From Gluconobacter kanchanaburiensis NBRC 103587 (GTDB lineage Bacteria > Pseudomonadota > Alphaproteobacteria > Acetobacterales > Acetobacteraceae), in contig NZ_BJVA01000001.1 in the NCBI RefSeq assembly GCF_007988905.1, positions 1 to 64,000 on the forward strand: a stretch of 64,000 nt of DNA. The letters run 5' to 3'. The notes beneath the pieces are model-generated. The model did not search any database. It had not been told where the DNA came from and saw nothing but the letters and a program-made list of their open reading frames with translations. Every line of letters starts with the position of its first letter. Position 1 is the stretch's first letter. A program made the translations under genes and the position numbers. Positions 7,939-16,379 of the stretch are shown here, piece after piece.

Positions 7939-9036
7939 TTACGGGGTGTCGGGAAACAGTGTCCGCAGTCCGGTTTCGCTGGCCTCACAGCGGCCCCGTT
8001 CGGTGATGAGGCCGCTCACGAGGCGGGCAGGCGTAACATCAAAAGCCGGGTTTGCCGCCGGGCTTCCCACAGGCGCGATCCGGACACGGTCTGCATTCCC
8101 ATCGGCGTCGAGCCCCGTCATGAACAGCACTTCGTCTCCGCTGCGCTCTTCGATCGGAATTTCCTTCACACCATCGCGCACGCGCCAGTCGATCGTCGAG
8201 GACGGCAGCGCCACCCAGAACGGCACGTTGTTGTCTTGTGCGGCGAGCGCCTTGAGATAGGTGCCGATCTTGTTCGCCACATCCCCCTGCGCGGTCACGC
8301 GGTCGGTGCCGACGATAACCATATCCACACGTCCGGCCTGCATGTAATGGCCACCGGCATTGTCGGCGATCACGGTATGCGGCACGCCATGGCTCCCGAG
8401 TTCCCACGCCGTCAGAAGGCTACCCTGGTTGCGGGGCCGCGTCTCGTCCACCCAGACATGAACCGGGATGCCCTCGTCATGCGCCATATAGATCGGGGCG
8501 AGGGCCGTGCCCCAGTCCACGGTGGCGATCCATCCGGCATTGCAGTGCGTCAGCAGGTTTACCTGCCCCTGACGGCCCTTGCGTTCCCAGATCTCGCGGA
8601 TCAGATCCAGCCCGTGCCGACCGATAGCTTCATTCACCTGCACGTCTTCGTCGCAGATCGCATCGGCTTCGGCATAGCCTGCCGTCACGCGCTCCGGCGC
8701 CGGAACGGATTCAAGACGCGCAACCATGCGTTCGATGGCCCAGCGCAGATTGATGGCGGTCGGGCGCGTCGCGATCAGCATGTCCGCCGCCTGGTTTAGG
8801 CCTGCGTCTGATGCATCATCCTGCAGGGCGAAGACCAGTCCGTAGGCAGCTACGGCCCCGATCAGGGGGGCGCCGCGGACCTGCATCGTGGTGATCGCAT
8901 CCGCGACCGCTCCAGCGTCCCGCAGTTCCAGAATTTCGACAGTCCAGGGAAAGCGGGTCTGATCGAAGATGCGGATGCTGCGATCGTCGTCAGAAGGACG
9001 CCAGACGCTGCGATACGAAATGCCGTTGATTTTCAT
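7939..9036 (-). CDS. mtnA: Methylthioribose-1-phosphate isomerase
   Basis: 365 residues from the ATG at 9036 (GGGAGA ribosome site upstream). Interconverts S-methyl-5-thioribose 1-phosphate and the ribulose form in the methionine salvage pathway. The catalytic pair is visible: Cys165 in LLTHCNAGW and Asp245 in IVGTDRVTAQGDVANKIGTY. MQVRGAPLIG near residue 51 is the phosphate-binding segment. It resembles the eIF-2B-related isomerase family but the THCNAG and GTDR motifs fit MtnA. No other methionine-salvage gene is present nearby. Confidence 0.95.
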   Translation of the reverse strand: MKINGISYRSVWRPSDDDRSIRIFDQTRFPWTVEILELRDAGAVADAITTMQVRGAPLIGAVAAYGLVFALQDDASDAGLNQAADMLIATRPTAINLRWAIERMVARLESVPAPERVTAGYAEADAICDEDVQVNEAIGRHGLDLIREIWERKGRQGQVNLLTHCNAGWIATVDWGTALAPIYMAHDEGIPVHVWVDETRPRNQGSLLTAWELGSHGVPHTVIADNAGGHYMQAGRVDMVIVGTDRVTAQGDVANKIGTYLKALAAQDNNVPFWVALPSSTIDWRVRDGVKEIPIEERSGDEVLFMTGLDADGNADRVRIAPVGSPAANPAFDVTPARLVSGLITERGRCEASETGLRTLFPDTP

Positions 9037-9189
9037 GGACGTTCTCCCTGAGGGGTAAAGGGGCAGGGGCAAAAGGGGAGGAGACTGCGACAACGCACAG
9101 ATCCGCGGCGGATCACTGCATGTGCGTGATCCGCCGGTCTGACTCAAGATCCGGTTCGTGAAACTTTCATGCCCCGGGTCGAAAGGAGG

Positions 9190-10563
9190 TCAGCGCAGGA
9201 CGGCGTCAAGAATGACTTTTGCGCCTTCAGTCCATGGAACCGGCTGGAATTCCGCCCGGACCTGCTCTGTCCACCGGGCCAGGCCTTCGGAGTCCGTAAT
9301 GGTCTCACGGATCAGAGCCTGGGCTTCCCCGAGGTCGCGGGGATTGAAGTACCGCCCGAGAGCACCCCCCGCTTCAGGAATGGATGTCGTATTGGACGCG
9401 ATGCACGGCCGTCCCATGGAGAGACCCTCGGTGACTGGCAGCCCCCAGCCCTCGAAGAAGGACGGAAAGACACTGAAGCTGCAATCCGCATAGAGCCGCC
9501 GCAGTTCCCCATCGGAAGGGTTCTGGATGAAGCGGATTTTTCCATCCAGCCATTTCGTATTTTCAAGCTGCTGCATCAGATCAGCGACCAGCCAGCCAGG
9601 CCGACCGGCAAAGACAAGTGTTGGCACCTGTTCGGCTGGCATGTCATCGAGCATCTGTCGCCAGATCCGGAAGAGCAGCATGTGATTCTTGCGTGCCTCA
9701 AGTGTCGAGACGAACAGCACGTAAGGTTCGCTGACAAGCGGGACGGACGGCATGGAAGTGTCTGCCAGCCCGAATTCGGTTCCCATCGGGACGGGCTGGA
9801 CATGGATATTCGTGCCAATGCCCTCTTCCGCAAGATAGGACTGGACGTCCTGCGCGGTCGCGCGGCTGTTGGCGAAGATCATATCCGCAAGAGGCAGAAC
9901 AGCCTCATGCCACGCCTTGAAGGTCGTGATGATGCCGATATCACACCATTCGGGGCAGCGGAGCGGGACGAGATCATGCATGAGAAGTGCGAAGGACATC
10001 CGCAGTTCATCACGCATCCAGCGAACGCTGTGGGCATAGGTTTTGTGATGCCAGGGCGAGCCGAGTGTCAGAAACACATCTCCCGCGCGGGCAACATCCG
10101 CAAGCAGCGTGCCCTCGGCATGTCGGGCAGCGTCAGACAACTGCTGCCGTCTGCGCACGATTTTCTGACCTTCACGCGCAGCAAGTCGTCCAAGCCCCGC
10201 TCCCAGCGTCGCCAGCCCGCCCAGAACCTGCCCCTGCATGCGAAAGAAGGTCGAGAAAGCATGGCGTGATGCTTCGGTTGCAGCGAACTGCTCCGCGGAA
10301 AACAGGGGTGTGGCCTGACGAGCGGTGTTTGAAGGTCCATCTTTCATGACCTGCCGCAGCAGCGTATCGATCACGGTCCAGTCGATGATCCGGAAATCGC
10401 GCGGATCCAGGGTGTCCGGTCCACGGCGAACGAACTGGACGTCCGGACCTTGCAGCCCTTTCAGGGCCGCGCTGATCTCGAAGACGACACGCTGGATGCC
10501 GCTCGGTCGGCCATGGTGAACGAGATGGAACAGCAGATCATCGACGTCGATCCAGAGTGTCAT
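9190..10563 (-). CDS. GT4-family glycosyltransferase (second of tandem pair)
   Basis: 457 residues. The C-terminal half is a GT-B nucleotide-sugar domain: YVLFVSTLEARKNH (about 280) and FFEGWGLPVTEGLSMGRP (about 370), the family E-x7-E motif, followed by SIPEAGG. The N-terminus shows the module WIDVDDLLFHL...RPSGIQRVVFEIS, shared with the upstream paralogue. Transfers a sugar, donor unknown, probably to a lipid-linked or surface polysaccharide; no membrane segment, so likely cytoplasmic face. Its ATG overlaps the stop of the upstream gene by four bases, indicating translational coupling. Confidence 0.88.
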   Translation of the reverse strand: MTLWIDVDDLLFHLVHHGRPSGIQRVVFEISAALKGLQGPDVQFVRRGPDTLDPRDFRIIDWTVIDTLLRQVMKDGPSNTARQATPLFSAEQFAATEASRHAFSTFFRMQGQVLGGLATLGAGLGRLAAREGQKIVRRRQQLSDAARHAEGTLLADVARAGDVFLTLGSPWHHKTYAHSVRWMRDELRMSFALLMHDLVPLRCPEWCDIGIITTFKAWHEAVLPLADMIFANSRATAQDVQSYLAEEGIGTNIHVQPVPMGTEFGLADTSMPSVPLVSEPYVLFVSTLEARKNHMLLFRIWRQMLDDMPAEQVPTLVFAGRPGWLVADLMQQLENTKWLDGKIRFIQNPSDGELRRLYADCSFSVFPSFFEGWGLPVTEGLSMGRPCIASNTTSIPEAGGALGRYFNPRDLGEAQALIRETITDSEGLARWTEQVRAEFQPVPWTEGAKVILDAVLR

Positions 10564-12011
10564 GACGTTCTCCCATCCGTATAGGCGGCATGGCAGGCAT
10601 CAAGAATGGCATCGGCCGTATCTTCCCACGGGGTGGGTTTGAACTGAGTACGGACCTGCTCCTGCCATTTTTTCAGACCCTCGCGATCCTCGATCGTCGC
10701 GCGGACGACGCGATAGGCATCATCCGTATTCTCGGGATCGAAATAGCGCGACAGGGGACCACCGGCCTCCGGGATCGAGGTCGCGTTCGACGCCACACAG
10801 GGGCGGCCGTTCACAAGACTTTCCGTAACCGGCAGACCCCAACCCTCGAAAAGGGAGGGAAAAAGCGTGAACATGCAACCATCGTAAAGATGGGCCAGTT
10901 CTTCGTCCGACGGGTCGCGTAGAAGGCGGATCTTGCCTCGCAGCCATTCGGTGTTGTCGAGCTGCTGCATGAGATCGGATACCAGCCAGCCCACCCGGCC
11001 TGCGAAAACCAGTGTTGGTACGTCTTGTGGCGGCAGATCCGCCACAAGACGTCGCCAGATACGAAAGGCCAGAATATGATTCTTCCGGGCTTCGATCGTG
11101 GAAACAAAGAGAACATAGCTCTCGGGGGCCGGAAGTCCTTTGGGGCGTTCGCCTTCAATTTTGCGCGGCGGTCCAAAACCACTGCCAATCGGAACGGTCT
11201 GAACAGGTGCCAGCAGCTTCAGGCGATGCTTGCGGGTATAGTCCTCGATTGTTTTCGCCGTGGCATGACTGATCGCGAGGAGACGTCCGCACTGTGGAAG
11301 GGTCGTATCCAGCCAGTGTCTGAAATCCCGGATCAGGGACAGTGCGCACCATTCCGGACGGATGGCGGGAATAAGGTCTGAAAGAAGCAGAACCGGCTGG
11401 ATTCCGTAGGCCTTGCGCATCCGCGCCAGTCTGTCGCCGAACCCCGGTTCAGACCAGGCAGCCCCAAGGATCAGGAAGATGTCGCCTGGCTGGGGAACGG
11501 TTGTGGAGGAGGATGGCGTGTGTGTCGGGACAACAGCCTGTTGCGCCGCAGGCGCGGGTTGGACACGTCGCTGCATCTGCTTCTGTATGAAGCCGCGCAG
11601 CAGACGCAGGGCGCGAAGCTGATTGACCGCAATCGTCAACAGTGGCCGGGCCAGTTCGGGCGGCAGACTTTCAATACGTCTGATGACAGTGTGGCGGAGG
11701 CGTCTTACCAGCGCGCGCGGCGTGGACCGGGTACGGGGAGCCGGACGCTCGTCATGGGTGATCCGGTCGTCTGCGCGGATGGCGAACAGGTTCTCCAGAT
11801 CGTCAAATGATACGGTCGCGAAAAGCTGGGCTTCGTTCTGTCCGCGACGGATCAGCTCGATATGGCCGATGCCCGGTTTGGTGGCTGCCTGTTTGCGGAT
11901 AACGTGCAGGATTTCATAGACGAGCCGCTGAATGCCGCTGGGTCGCGAGTTGTTCTCGAAGTATTGGAAGATGTCTTCGACGTCGATCCAGATGGTGTAA
12001 TCTGCGTTCAT
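10560..12011 (-). CDS. GT4-family glycosyltransferase (first of tandem pair)
   Basis: 483 residues, paralogous to the next gene over its whole length. N-terminal module WIDVEDIFQYFENNSRPSGIQRLVYEI, then a variable basic linker (residues about 80-170, Arg- and Pro-rich), then the GT-B C-terminal domain with YVLFVSTIEARKNH (about 298) and LFEGWGLPVTESLVNGRP (about 390). Divergence is concentrated in the linker. Starts the two-gene operon; the ~200-base gap upstream separates it from the divergent HAD-fusion gene. Acceptor and donor sugars cannot be told. Confidence 0.88.
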   Translation of the reverse strand: MNADYTIWIDVEDIFQYFENNSRPSGIQRLVYEILHVIRKQAATKPGIGHIELIRRGQNEAQLFATVSFDDLENLFAIRADDRITHDERPAPRTRSTPRALVRRLRHTVIRRIESLPPELARPLLTIAVNQLRALRLLRGFIQKQMQRRVQPAPAAQQAVVPTHTPSSSTTVPQPGDIFLILGAAWSEPGFGDRLARMRKAYGIQPVLLLSDLIPAIRPEWCALSLIRDFRHWLDTTLPQCGRLLAISHATAKTIEDYTRKHRLKLLAPVQTVPIGSGFGPPRKIEGERPKGLPAPESYVLFVSTIEARKNHILAFRIWRRLVADLPPQDVPTLVFAGRVGWLVSDLMQQLDNTEWLRGKIRLLRDPSDEELAHLYDGCMFTLFPSLFEGWGLPVTESLVNGRPCVASNATSIPEAGGPLSRYFDPENTDDAYRVVRATIEDREGLKKWQEQVRTQFKPTPWEDTADAILDACHAAYTDGRTS

Positions 12012-12170
12012 ATGTCCGGACTAGCTTTGTGGCGGCCAGCAAAAAGGCCGGTCTGTCAAACGGGTAGGATCGCGAAGTGTAGGTAAGCCCCGGACGATGG
12101 GCAAGGGCGCCAACCCGGCTGATGGCAGGTGCAGGGGTTCTACGGCGCACAGAACAGGGTATGAGGGGGC

Positions 12171-12183
12171 AGTTTACTAAACT
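12171..12183. promoter_or_regulatory. Short inverted repeat upstream of the HAD fusion gene
   Basis: AGTTTA-C-TAAACT is a perfect 6-bp dyad around one central base, 28 bases before the chosen GTG start at 12212 and in the gap between divergently transcribed glycan genes. Could be an operator or chance. Confidence 0.2.
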
Positions 12184-12211
12184 CGGACTACTGGACGTGA
12201 AGAGGTCTATC

Positions 12212-13354
12212 GTGAACAGTGTTACGGTTTGTCAGTGCGTCATTTCGCTTGAAACGCCTGATGTTCCGGCATGGCCTGTTCCGCTCATGCCCTGCGACGA
12301 CAGGCCTTTTCTTGCATGGGGCATGAGAGAACTGCAGCGTTTTGGTGTGGAGGAATTTATATTTCTCACACGGACCTCCTCCCCTGAAATTGTCTGCGCG
12401 CTTGAAAGCCTTGCGGACCATCTTCCCCGTCTGGTGAAGATTACCGTCTGCAACGCACCCGCCGGATCCGAGGTGGCGGAAACGCTGTGTCAGAGCCGTC
12501 CTCATCTCCGTCAGCGCTTTCTCATGTGTTCGGCGCATATTCTCTTTTCGGGAAATCTGGTCCCGTTTCTGAGCGTGGCGCGGCAGGGAAACTGGTGTCT
12601 CCTGTGCTCGAACGACGAGACCGCTTGCCCAGAGGTGAAGGATCTGCCGGACAGTATGAAAACCGGCATCTACCTTCTGGAGACGTCGATTTTTGACCAC
12701 CTGACGGACAGTTCGTGCCTGGGGGATATTCTGTCTTCCATGCAGCAGACGGGAAATCTGCACAGTTATCTTTCGGACGGCACGTTTTATGACATTGATA
12801 CGGTACATGACCTGGCGCAGGCAGCGGATATCCTGCCTCCACTGTTGCGCCGGCCAGCCGTTTTTCTTGATCGGGACGGTGTTATTAACCGGGACTTCGG
12901 CTGGGTCGGGACACCTGACCGGTTTGAGTGGGAACCCGGCGTGCTTGAGACGATCGCCGGGCTGACACAGGACGGATATCACCTTTTTATTGTGACCAAT
13001 CAGTCCGGTATTGCCCGAGGTTTTTATTCTGAAGCCGATTTGCAGGCGCTTATGACATGGGTGGTCGATATGATCCGTAGCCATGGCGGTACGATTGATG
13101 ACTGGCGGTACTGTCCAATGCATCCGGAAGCGCCGCTGCCACAGTATCGTGCCATCTCCGAGAACCGCAAACCCGCTCCGGGTATGATACTCGATCTGAT
13201 TCAGGCATGGAGTTTAGATCCGGACCGTTGCGTGCTGTTCGGAGACCAGCCCTCAGATATGCAGGCGGCTGCGGCAGCAGGGATTCAAAGTGTGCCGGTC
13301 GGCCCGTCAAGCCTGTTCCAGCTTGTCGCTGAAGGTCATCATCTAAAAATATGA
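12212..13354 (+). CDS. Nucleotidyltransferase-like / HAD-IIIA phosphatase fusion (GmhB-like C-terminus)
   Basis: 380 residues from GTG 12212, chosen because AAGAGG lies six bases upstream. The C-terminal ~165 residues are a histidinol-phosphatase/GmhB-type HAD enzyme: motif I FLDRDGVINRD (about 217-227), motif II IVTNQSGIARG, then FGDQPSDMQAAAAAG. The N-terminal ~200 residues align with sugar-phosphate nucleotidyltransferases at PFLAWGMRELQRFGVEEFIFLT, but the Gly-rich nucleotide loop (GGxGTRL) is absent. In the HAD part the zinc site is half lost: CPMH is kept while the later CxC is SEN. A heptose-phosphate role is plausible from family and glycan context; the N-terminal domain is probably non-catalytic. 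Confidence 0.8.
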   Translation: MNSVTVCQCVISLETPDVPAWPVPLMPCDDRPFLAWGMRELQRFGVEEFIFLTRTSSPEIVCALESLADHLPRLVKITVCNAPAGSEVAETLCQSRPHLRQRFLMCSAHILFSGNLVPFLSVARQGNWCLLCSNDETACPEVKDLPDSMKTGIYLLETSIFDHLTDSSCLGDILSSMQQTGNLHSYLSDGTFYDIDTVHDLAQAADILPPLLRRPAVFLDRDGVINRDFGWVGTPDRFEWEPGVLETIAGLTQDGYHLFIVTNQSGIARGFYSEADLQALMTWVVDMIRSHGGTIDDWRYCPMHPEAPLPQYRAISENRKPAPGMILDLIQAWSLDPDRCVLFGDQPSDMQAAAAAGIQSVPVGPSSLFQLVAEGHHLKI

Positions 13355-13408
13355 CCCCATCCGTCTTTTGCGTTCCATCTCGACATGGCGCTATGGAGCG
13401 GGTGTGTT

Positions 13409-15151
13409 TCAGGACAGGAAACCGGAGGACAGCCCGTCGGTCGAGGCCGGCTCATGGGTATCATGGTCCATTCCGGGATAGGCAGAGAGGTCAGCAAGGG
13501 GGGCGGGGCGCCCCAGTAGAAAACCCTGTGCCGTATTGCAGGACGTATGGCGTAGCAGATCGAGCTGGTCGGAGGTTTCGACGCCTTCCGCGATAACCTC
13601 CATCGACATGGCCTGACCCAGGGTCATGATAGCTCGGACGATGCTCTGCGCCTGCGGATCATTGAGCATGTCATGGATGAAAGAGCGGTCGATCTTGATC
13701 CGGTCGAAGGGAAAGCTGCGCAGGTAGTTCAGGCTTGAAAAGCCGATGCCGAAATCGTCCATGACGATCTTGATCCCGAGAGCACGAAGTTTTCCAAGCG
13801 TTTCCAGATTGCGTTGTACCGTTTCGAGAAAGATGCTCTCCGTCAGCTCGAGTTCCAGCCTTTCTGCCGAGAGACCCGTTTGGAAGAGGGTCTGAAGCAC
13901 GGCGGCATACATGTCGTCATGCTGGAACTGGACTGCGGAAATGTTGACGGCAATCCGGACATGGGGTGGCAGTCTGATCGCCTGGGTACAGGCCTCAAGC
14001 AGCACCCAGCGACCGATCGGAATAATAAGTCCCGTTTCTTCTGCAATCGGAATGAATTCGTCCGGCGAAATGACGCCTTTATGCGGATGGCGCCAGCGCA
14101 GGAGCGCCTCTACACATTCCACTCTGTTTGTACGTAGACAGATCAGTGGCTGAAAATCGAGAAAAAACTGGTTTGTCTCAAGTGCTTTTCGCAGGTCATG
14201 TTCAAGCTGGGAGCGGTGGTGAACGTCAGCCTGAAGGACCGGACTGAAGCTGACCCAGTCAGTGGAATGAAGGCGACGCGCCTCGTTCAGGGCCAGTTCG
14301 GCATAATGAAAAGCGGTTTCAAAGTGACTGGTATCGAATGGGATGAGGCAGCAACCAATACTGGCCGTCAGATGGATGCGGTGGCCATCAAGAAGAAGGG
14401 TTGTATGAAAAACGTCCCGTACGATCTGGGCCCAATGTGTTGCCTGCGCGGGATGGGTATAGGGGAAGGGGCAAAATATTCCGAAAGCGTCGTCTCCGAA
14501 GCTGGAAACAATACAGTCTTCCACCAGAAACCTGTGAAGCCGCTTTTCTACTTCCTCGACGACGCGTGTGGTGATCTGAAGGCCATAACGTTCATTGATG
14601 GTGCGAAGCCGGTTGATGCTGGCATGAAGGAGAATGCCGGTCGGCGGACCTGACGTTGTATCGACGGACAGATCTTCCAGATTTCTGCGCAGCAGATCCT
14701 TTCCTGAGGGCATCAGGGTATTATCCGAAAAGAATGTGTCTGCATGAGGAAAGATGGAGCGGGGAAAGGTGATGGCGAGCGCCAGACAGTTCCGGTTGTG
14801 TCTTTGCAGGGGTGTCAGTCTGAACTGGATATCAAACACCCTGCCCTCAAGGGTCCGGAGGATGCCGGGGCGATAGCTATTGTCAGGCGGCGACTTCAGA
14901 ATTCCGGGCAGAACGTCCCGAAGAGGGGGAAAATGCTGGAGATCGGTTCCGATACAGGAAAGAAGCGGCCGATTGGCTTCGATGACCTGATCTTGATACA
15001 GAACGGCCAGACCTTCACTTGATGCGTCGGCAAGATGGTGGATCGGAAAGAGGGCTGTGACGTTCTCCCGTGGCGCAGAGTCAGTGAGATGACCGTCCAC
15101 ATAGTGTCGGCCTCTTTCCTGACTGATCCCTCCGGGATTGTTCACAATCAT
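13409..15151 (-). CDS. GGDEF-EAL protein, likely c-di-GMP phosphodiesterase
   Basis: 580 residues from ATG 15151 (GAGGGA upstream); a longer start would run into the divergent glycosyltransferase promoter. N-terminal region looks PAS-like (LAVLYQDQVIEANRP). The GGDEF domain is degenerate: the signature reads GDDAF at about 219-223 and no inhibitory site is clear, so diguanylate cyclase activity is unlikely. The EAL domain is intact: Glu348 in VEALLRWRHP, AVNISAVQF, LELTESIF, MDDFGIGFSSLNYL, IKIDRSFI and AEGVETSDQ. It should cleave c-di-GMP; no membrane segment. Embedded among glycan genes, so it may tune polysaccharide output. Confidence 0.92.
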   Translation of the reverse strand: MIVNNPGGISQERGRHYVDGHLTDSAPRENVTALFPIHHLADASSEGLAVLYQDQVIEANRPLLSCIGTDLQHFPPLRDVLPGILKSPPDNSYRPGILRTLEGRVFDIQFRLTPLQRHNRNCLALAITFPRSIFPHADTFFSDNTLMPSGKDLLRRNLEDLSVDTTSGPPTGILLHASINRLRTINERYGLQITTRVVEEVEKRLHRFLVEDCIVSSFGDDAFGIFCPFPYTHPAQATHWAQIVRDVFHTTLLLDGHRIHLTASIGCCLIPFDTSHFETAFHYAELALNEARRLHSTDWVSFSPVLQADVHHRSQLEHDLRKALETNQFFLDFQPLICLRTNRVECVEALLRWRHPHKGVISPDEFIPIAEETGLIIPIGRWVLLEACTQAIRLPPHVRIAVNISAVQFQHDDMYAAVLQTLFQTGLSAERLELELTESIFLETVQRNLETLGKLRALGIKIVMDDFGIGFSSLNYLRSFPFDRIKIDRSFIHDMLNDPQAQSIVRAIMTLGQAMSMEVIAEGVETSDQLDLLRHTSCNTAQGFLLGRPAPLADLSAYPGMDHDTHEPASTDGLSSGFLS

Positions 15152-15269
15152 CTCTGTCCCTCTGTCTGAGAGGAGGATGACGTGGTTTCTATTAAGAAAT
15201 TGGAAATGTCGAATAGCCTGGAAACGCGCAAACCGTGACAAAATGTTTCTATCGAGTGATCCTGAAACG

Positions 15270-16367
15270 ATGTGCTGCAAAATACTGACGGTTCTGCCTC
15301 CCCGCGAACGTTACGATCCGACGTGCGCGGGGGCGATTTCGCTGCTGGTCAACCGGCTTGCCGGGCCAGGCGACGTCGTGGCCGGACAGGGGGCAGTCAA
15401 CACGCCTCTGCCTGGTGGCCAATATGTTCCACTGTTGTATTCGCGGCTCCCGCTGTCATCAGGCCTACGGTTGAAGCTCGCATGTGTAGCAATGATGCGG
15501 CGCGTGCGACCTGTTCTGACAGAAGTGCACAACCGACCTGATCTGGCGCGGTTTCTTGCCAGATTCGGGCCAGTCAGGCTGATCCTGCATAACGACCCGT
15601 GCTCCATGCGTGGCGCAAAATCAGTCCGGCAGAGAAAGGATCTGGCGCAGCATGTTTTTGTCTGCGGTGTCTCGGAGTGGGTCGTACAGCGCTTCCGGCA
15701 GGGGTGCGGTGCAATCCGTGCCGAGATCCAGCCAAACTGCATTGATCTGATCTCTTTGCCTTACAGCCGTCCGGAGGAGCGCCAGCCGCTAGTGCTGTTT
15801 GCAGGACGTGTCGTGGCGGACAAGGGAGTGGATGCGTTTGTCAGGGCCTGGGCTGCCGTGCGGTGCAGACATCCGGGCTGGCAGGCTGTGATTATGGGAG
15901 CCGATCGTTTCGGGAACGACTCTCCGGAGACGCCCTATCTGAAAATGCTCCGACCCGCAGCCGCGTCCGCAGATATCCTGATGACGGGCTATCGGCCTCA
16001 CGATGATGTTCTGGCGGAAATGGCCCGGGCGGCCATCGTTGTCGTGCCAAGCCGATGGCAGGAGCCGTTCGGCATGACGGCCCTGGAGGCCATGGGATGT
16101 GGAGCAGCAGTCATTGCATCGCCCGCCGGTGCGCTTTCCGAACTTGTTGGCGATGCCGCCCTGCTGGCAGAGCCGGATGAACCCGGAGCCCTTGAAGAGG
16201 CTCTGGATCGCCTGATGACTGATGCCACACTCCGGCAAGATCTCGGTAGCCGCGGCAGGATACGGGCCGCGCGGTTTGATATTGGTCTGGCCCGCCAGAG
16301 GCTCGATGTTCTTCGGCGGGAGGCTGTTGCATTCGCGCAGACTGCCTCCCGCCAAGTCATCCCTTGA
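15270..16367 (+). CDS. GT4-family glycosyltransferase
   Basis: 365 residues from ATG 15270 (MCCKILTVLPPRE); an ATG at 15243 is also possible and neither has a clear ribosome site. GT-B fold: N-terminal acceptor domain with LTEVHNRPDLARFL, then VLFAGRVVADKGVDAFVRAW (about 170-190) and the donor-binding E-x7-E motif QEPFGMTALEAMGCGAAV (about 260-278). Belongs with the lipopolysaccharide/exopolysaccharide genes around it, though it is distinct from the tandem pair at 9190-12011. Sugar specificity unknown. Confidence 0.88.
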   Translation: MCCKILTVLPPRERYDPTCAGAISLLVNRLAGPGDVVAGQGAVNTPLPGGQYVPLLYSRLPLSSGLRLKLACVAMMRRVRPVLTEVHNRPDLARFLARFGPVRLILHNDPCSMRGAKSVRQRKDLAQHVFVCGVSEWVVQRFRQGCGAIRAEIQPNCIDLISLPYSRPEERQPLVLFAGRVVADKGVDAFVRAWAAVRCRHPGWQAVIMGADRFGNDSPETPYLKMLRPAAASADILMTGYRPHDDVLAEMARAAIVVVPSRWQEPFGMTALEAMGCGAAVIASPAGALSELVGDAALLAEPDEPGALEEALDRLMTDATLRQDLGSRGRIRAARFDIGLARQRLDVLRREAVAFAQTASRQVIP

Positions 16368-16379
16368 TGGCCGTGACGC

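Noticed and set aside
9169-10269. 366-codon plus-strand open frame opposite a glycosyltransferase
   Set aside because: Product is rich in Arg, His and Gly with no motif; the minus strand carries an intact GT4 enzyme.
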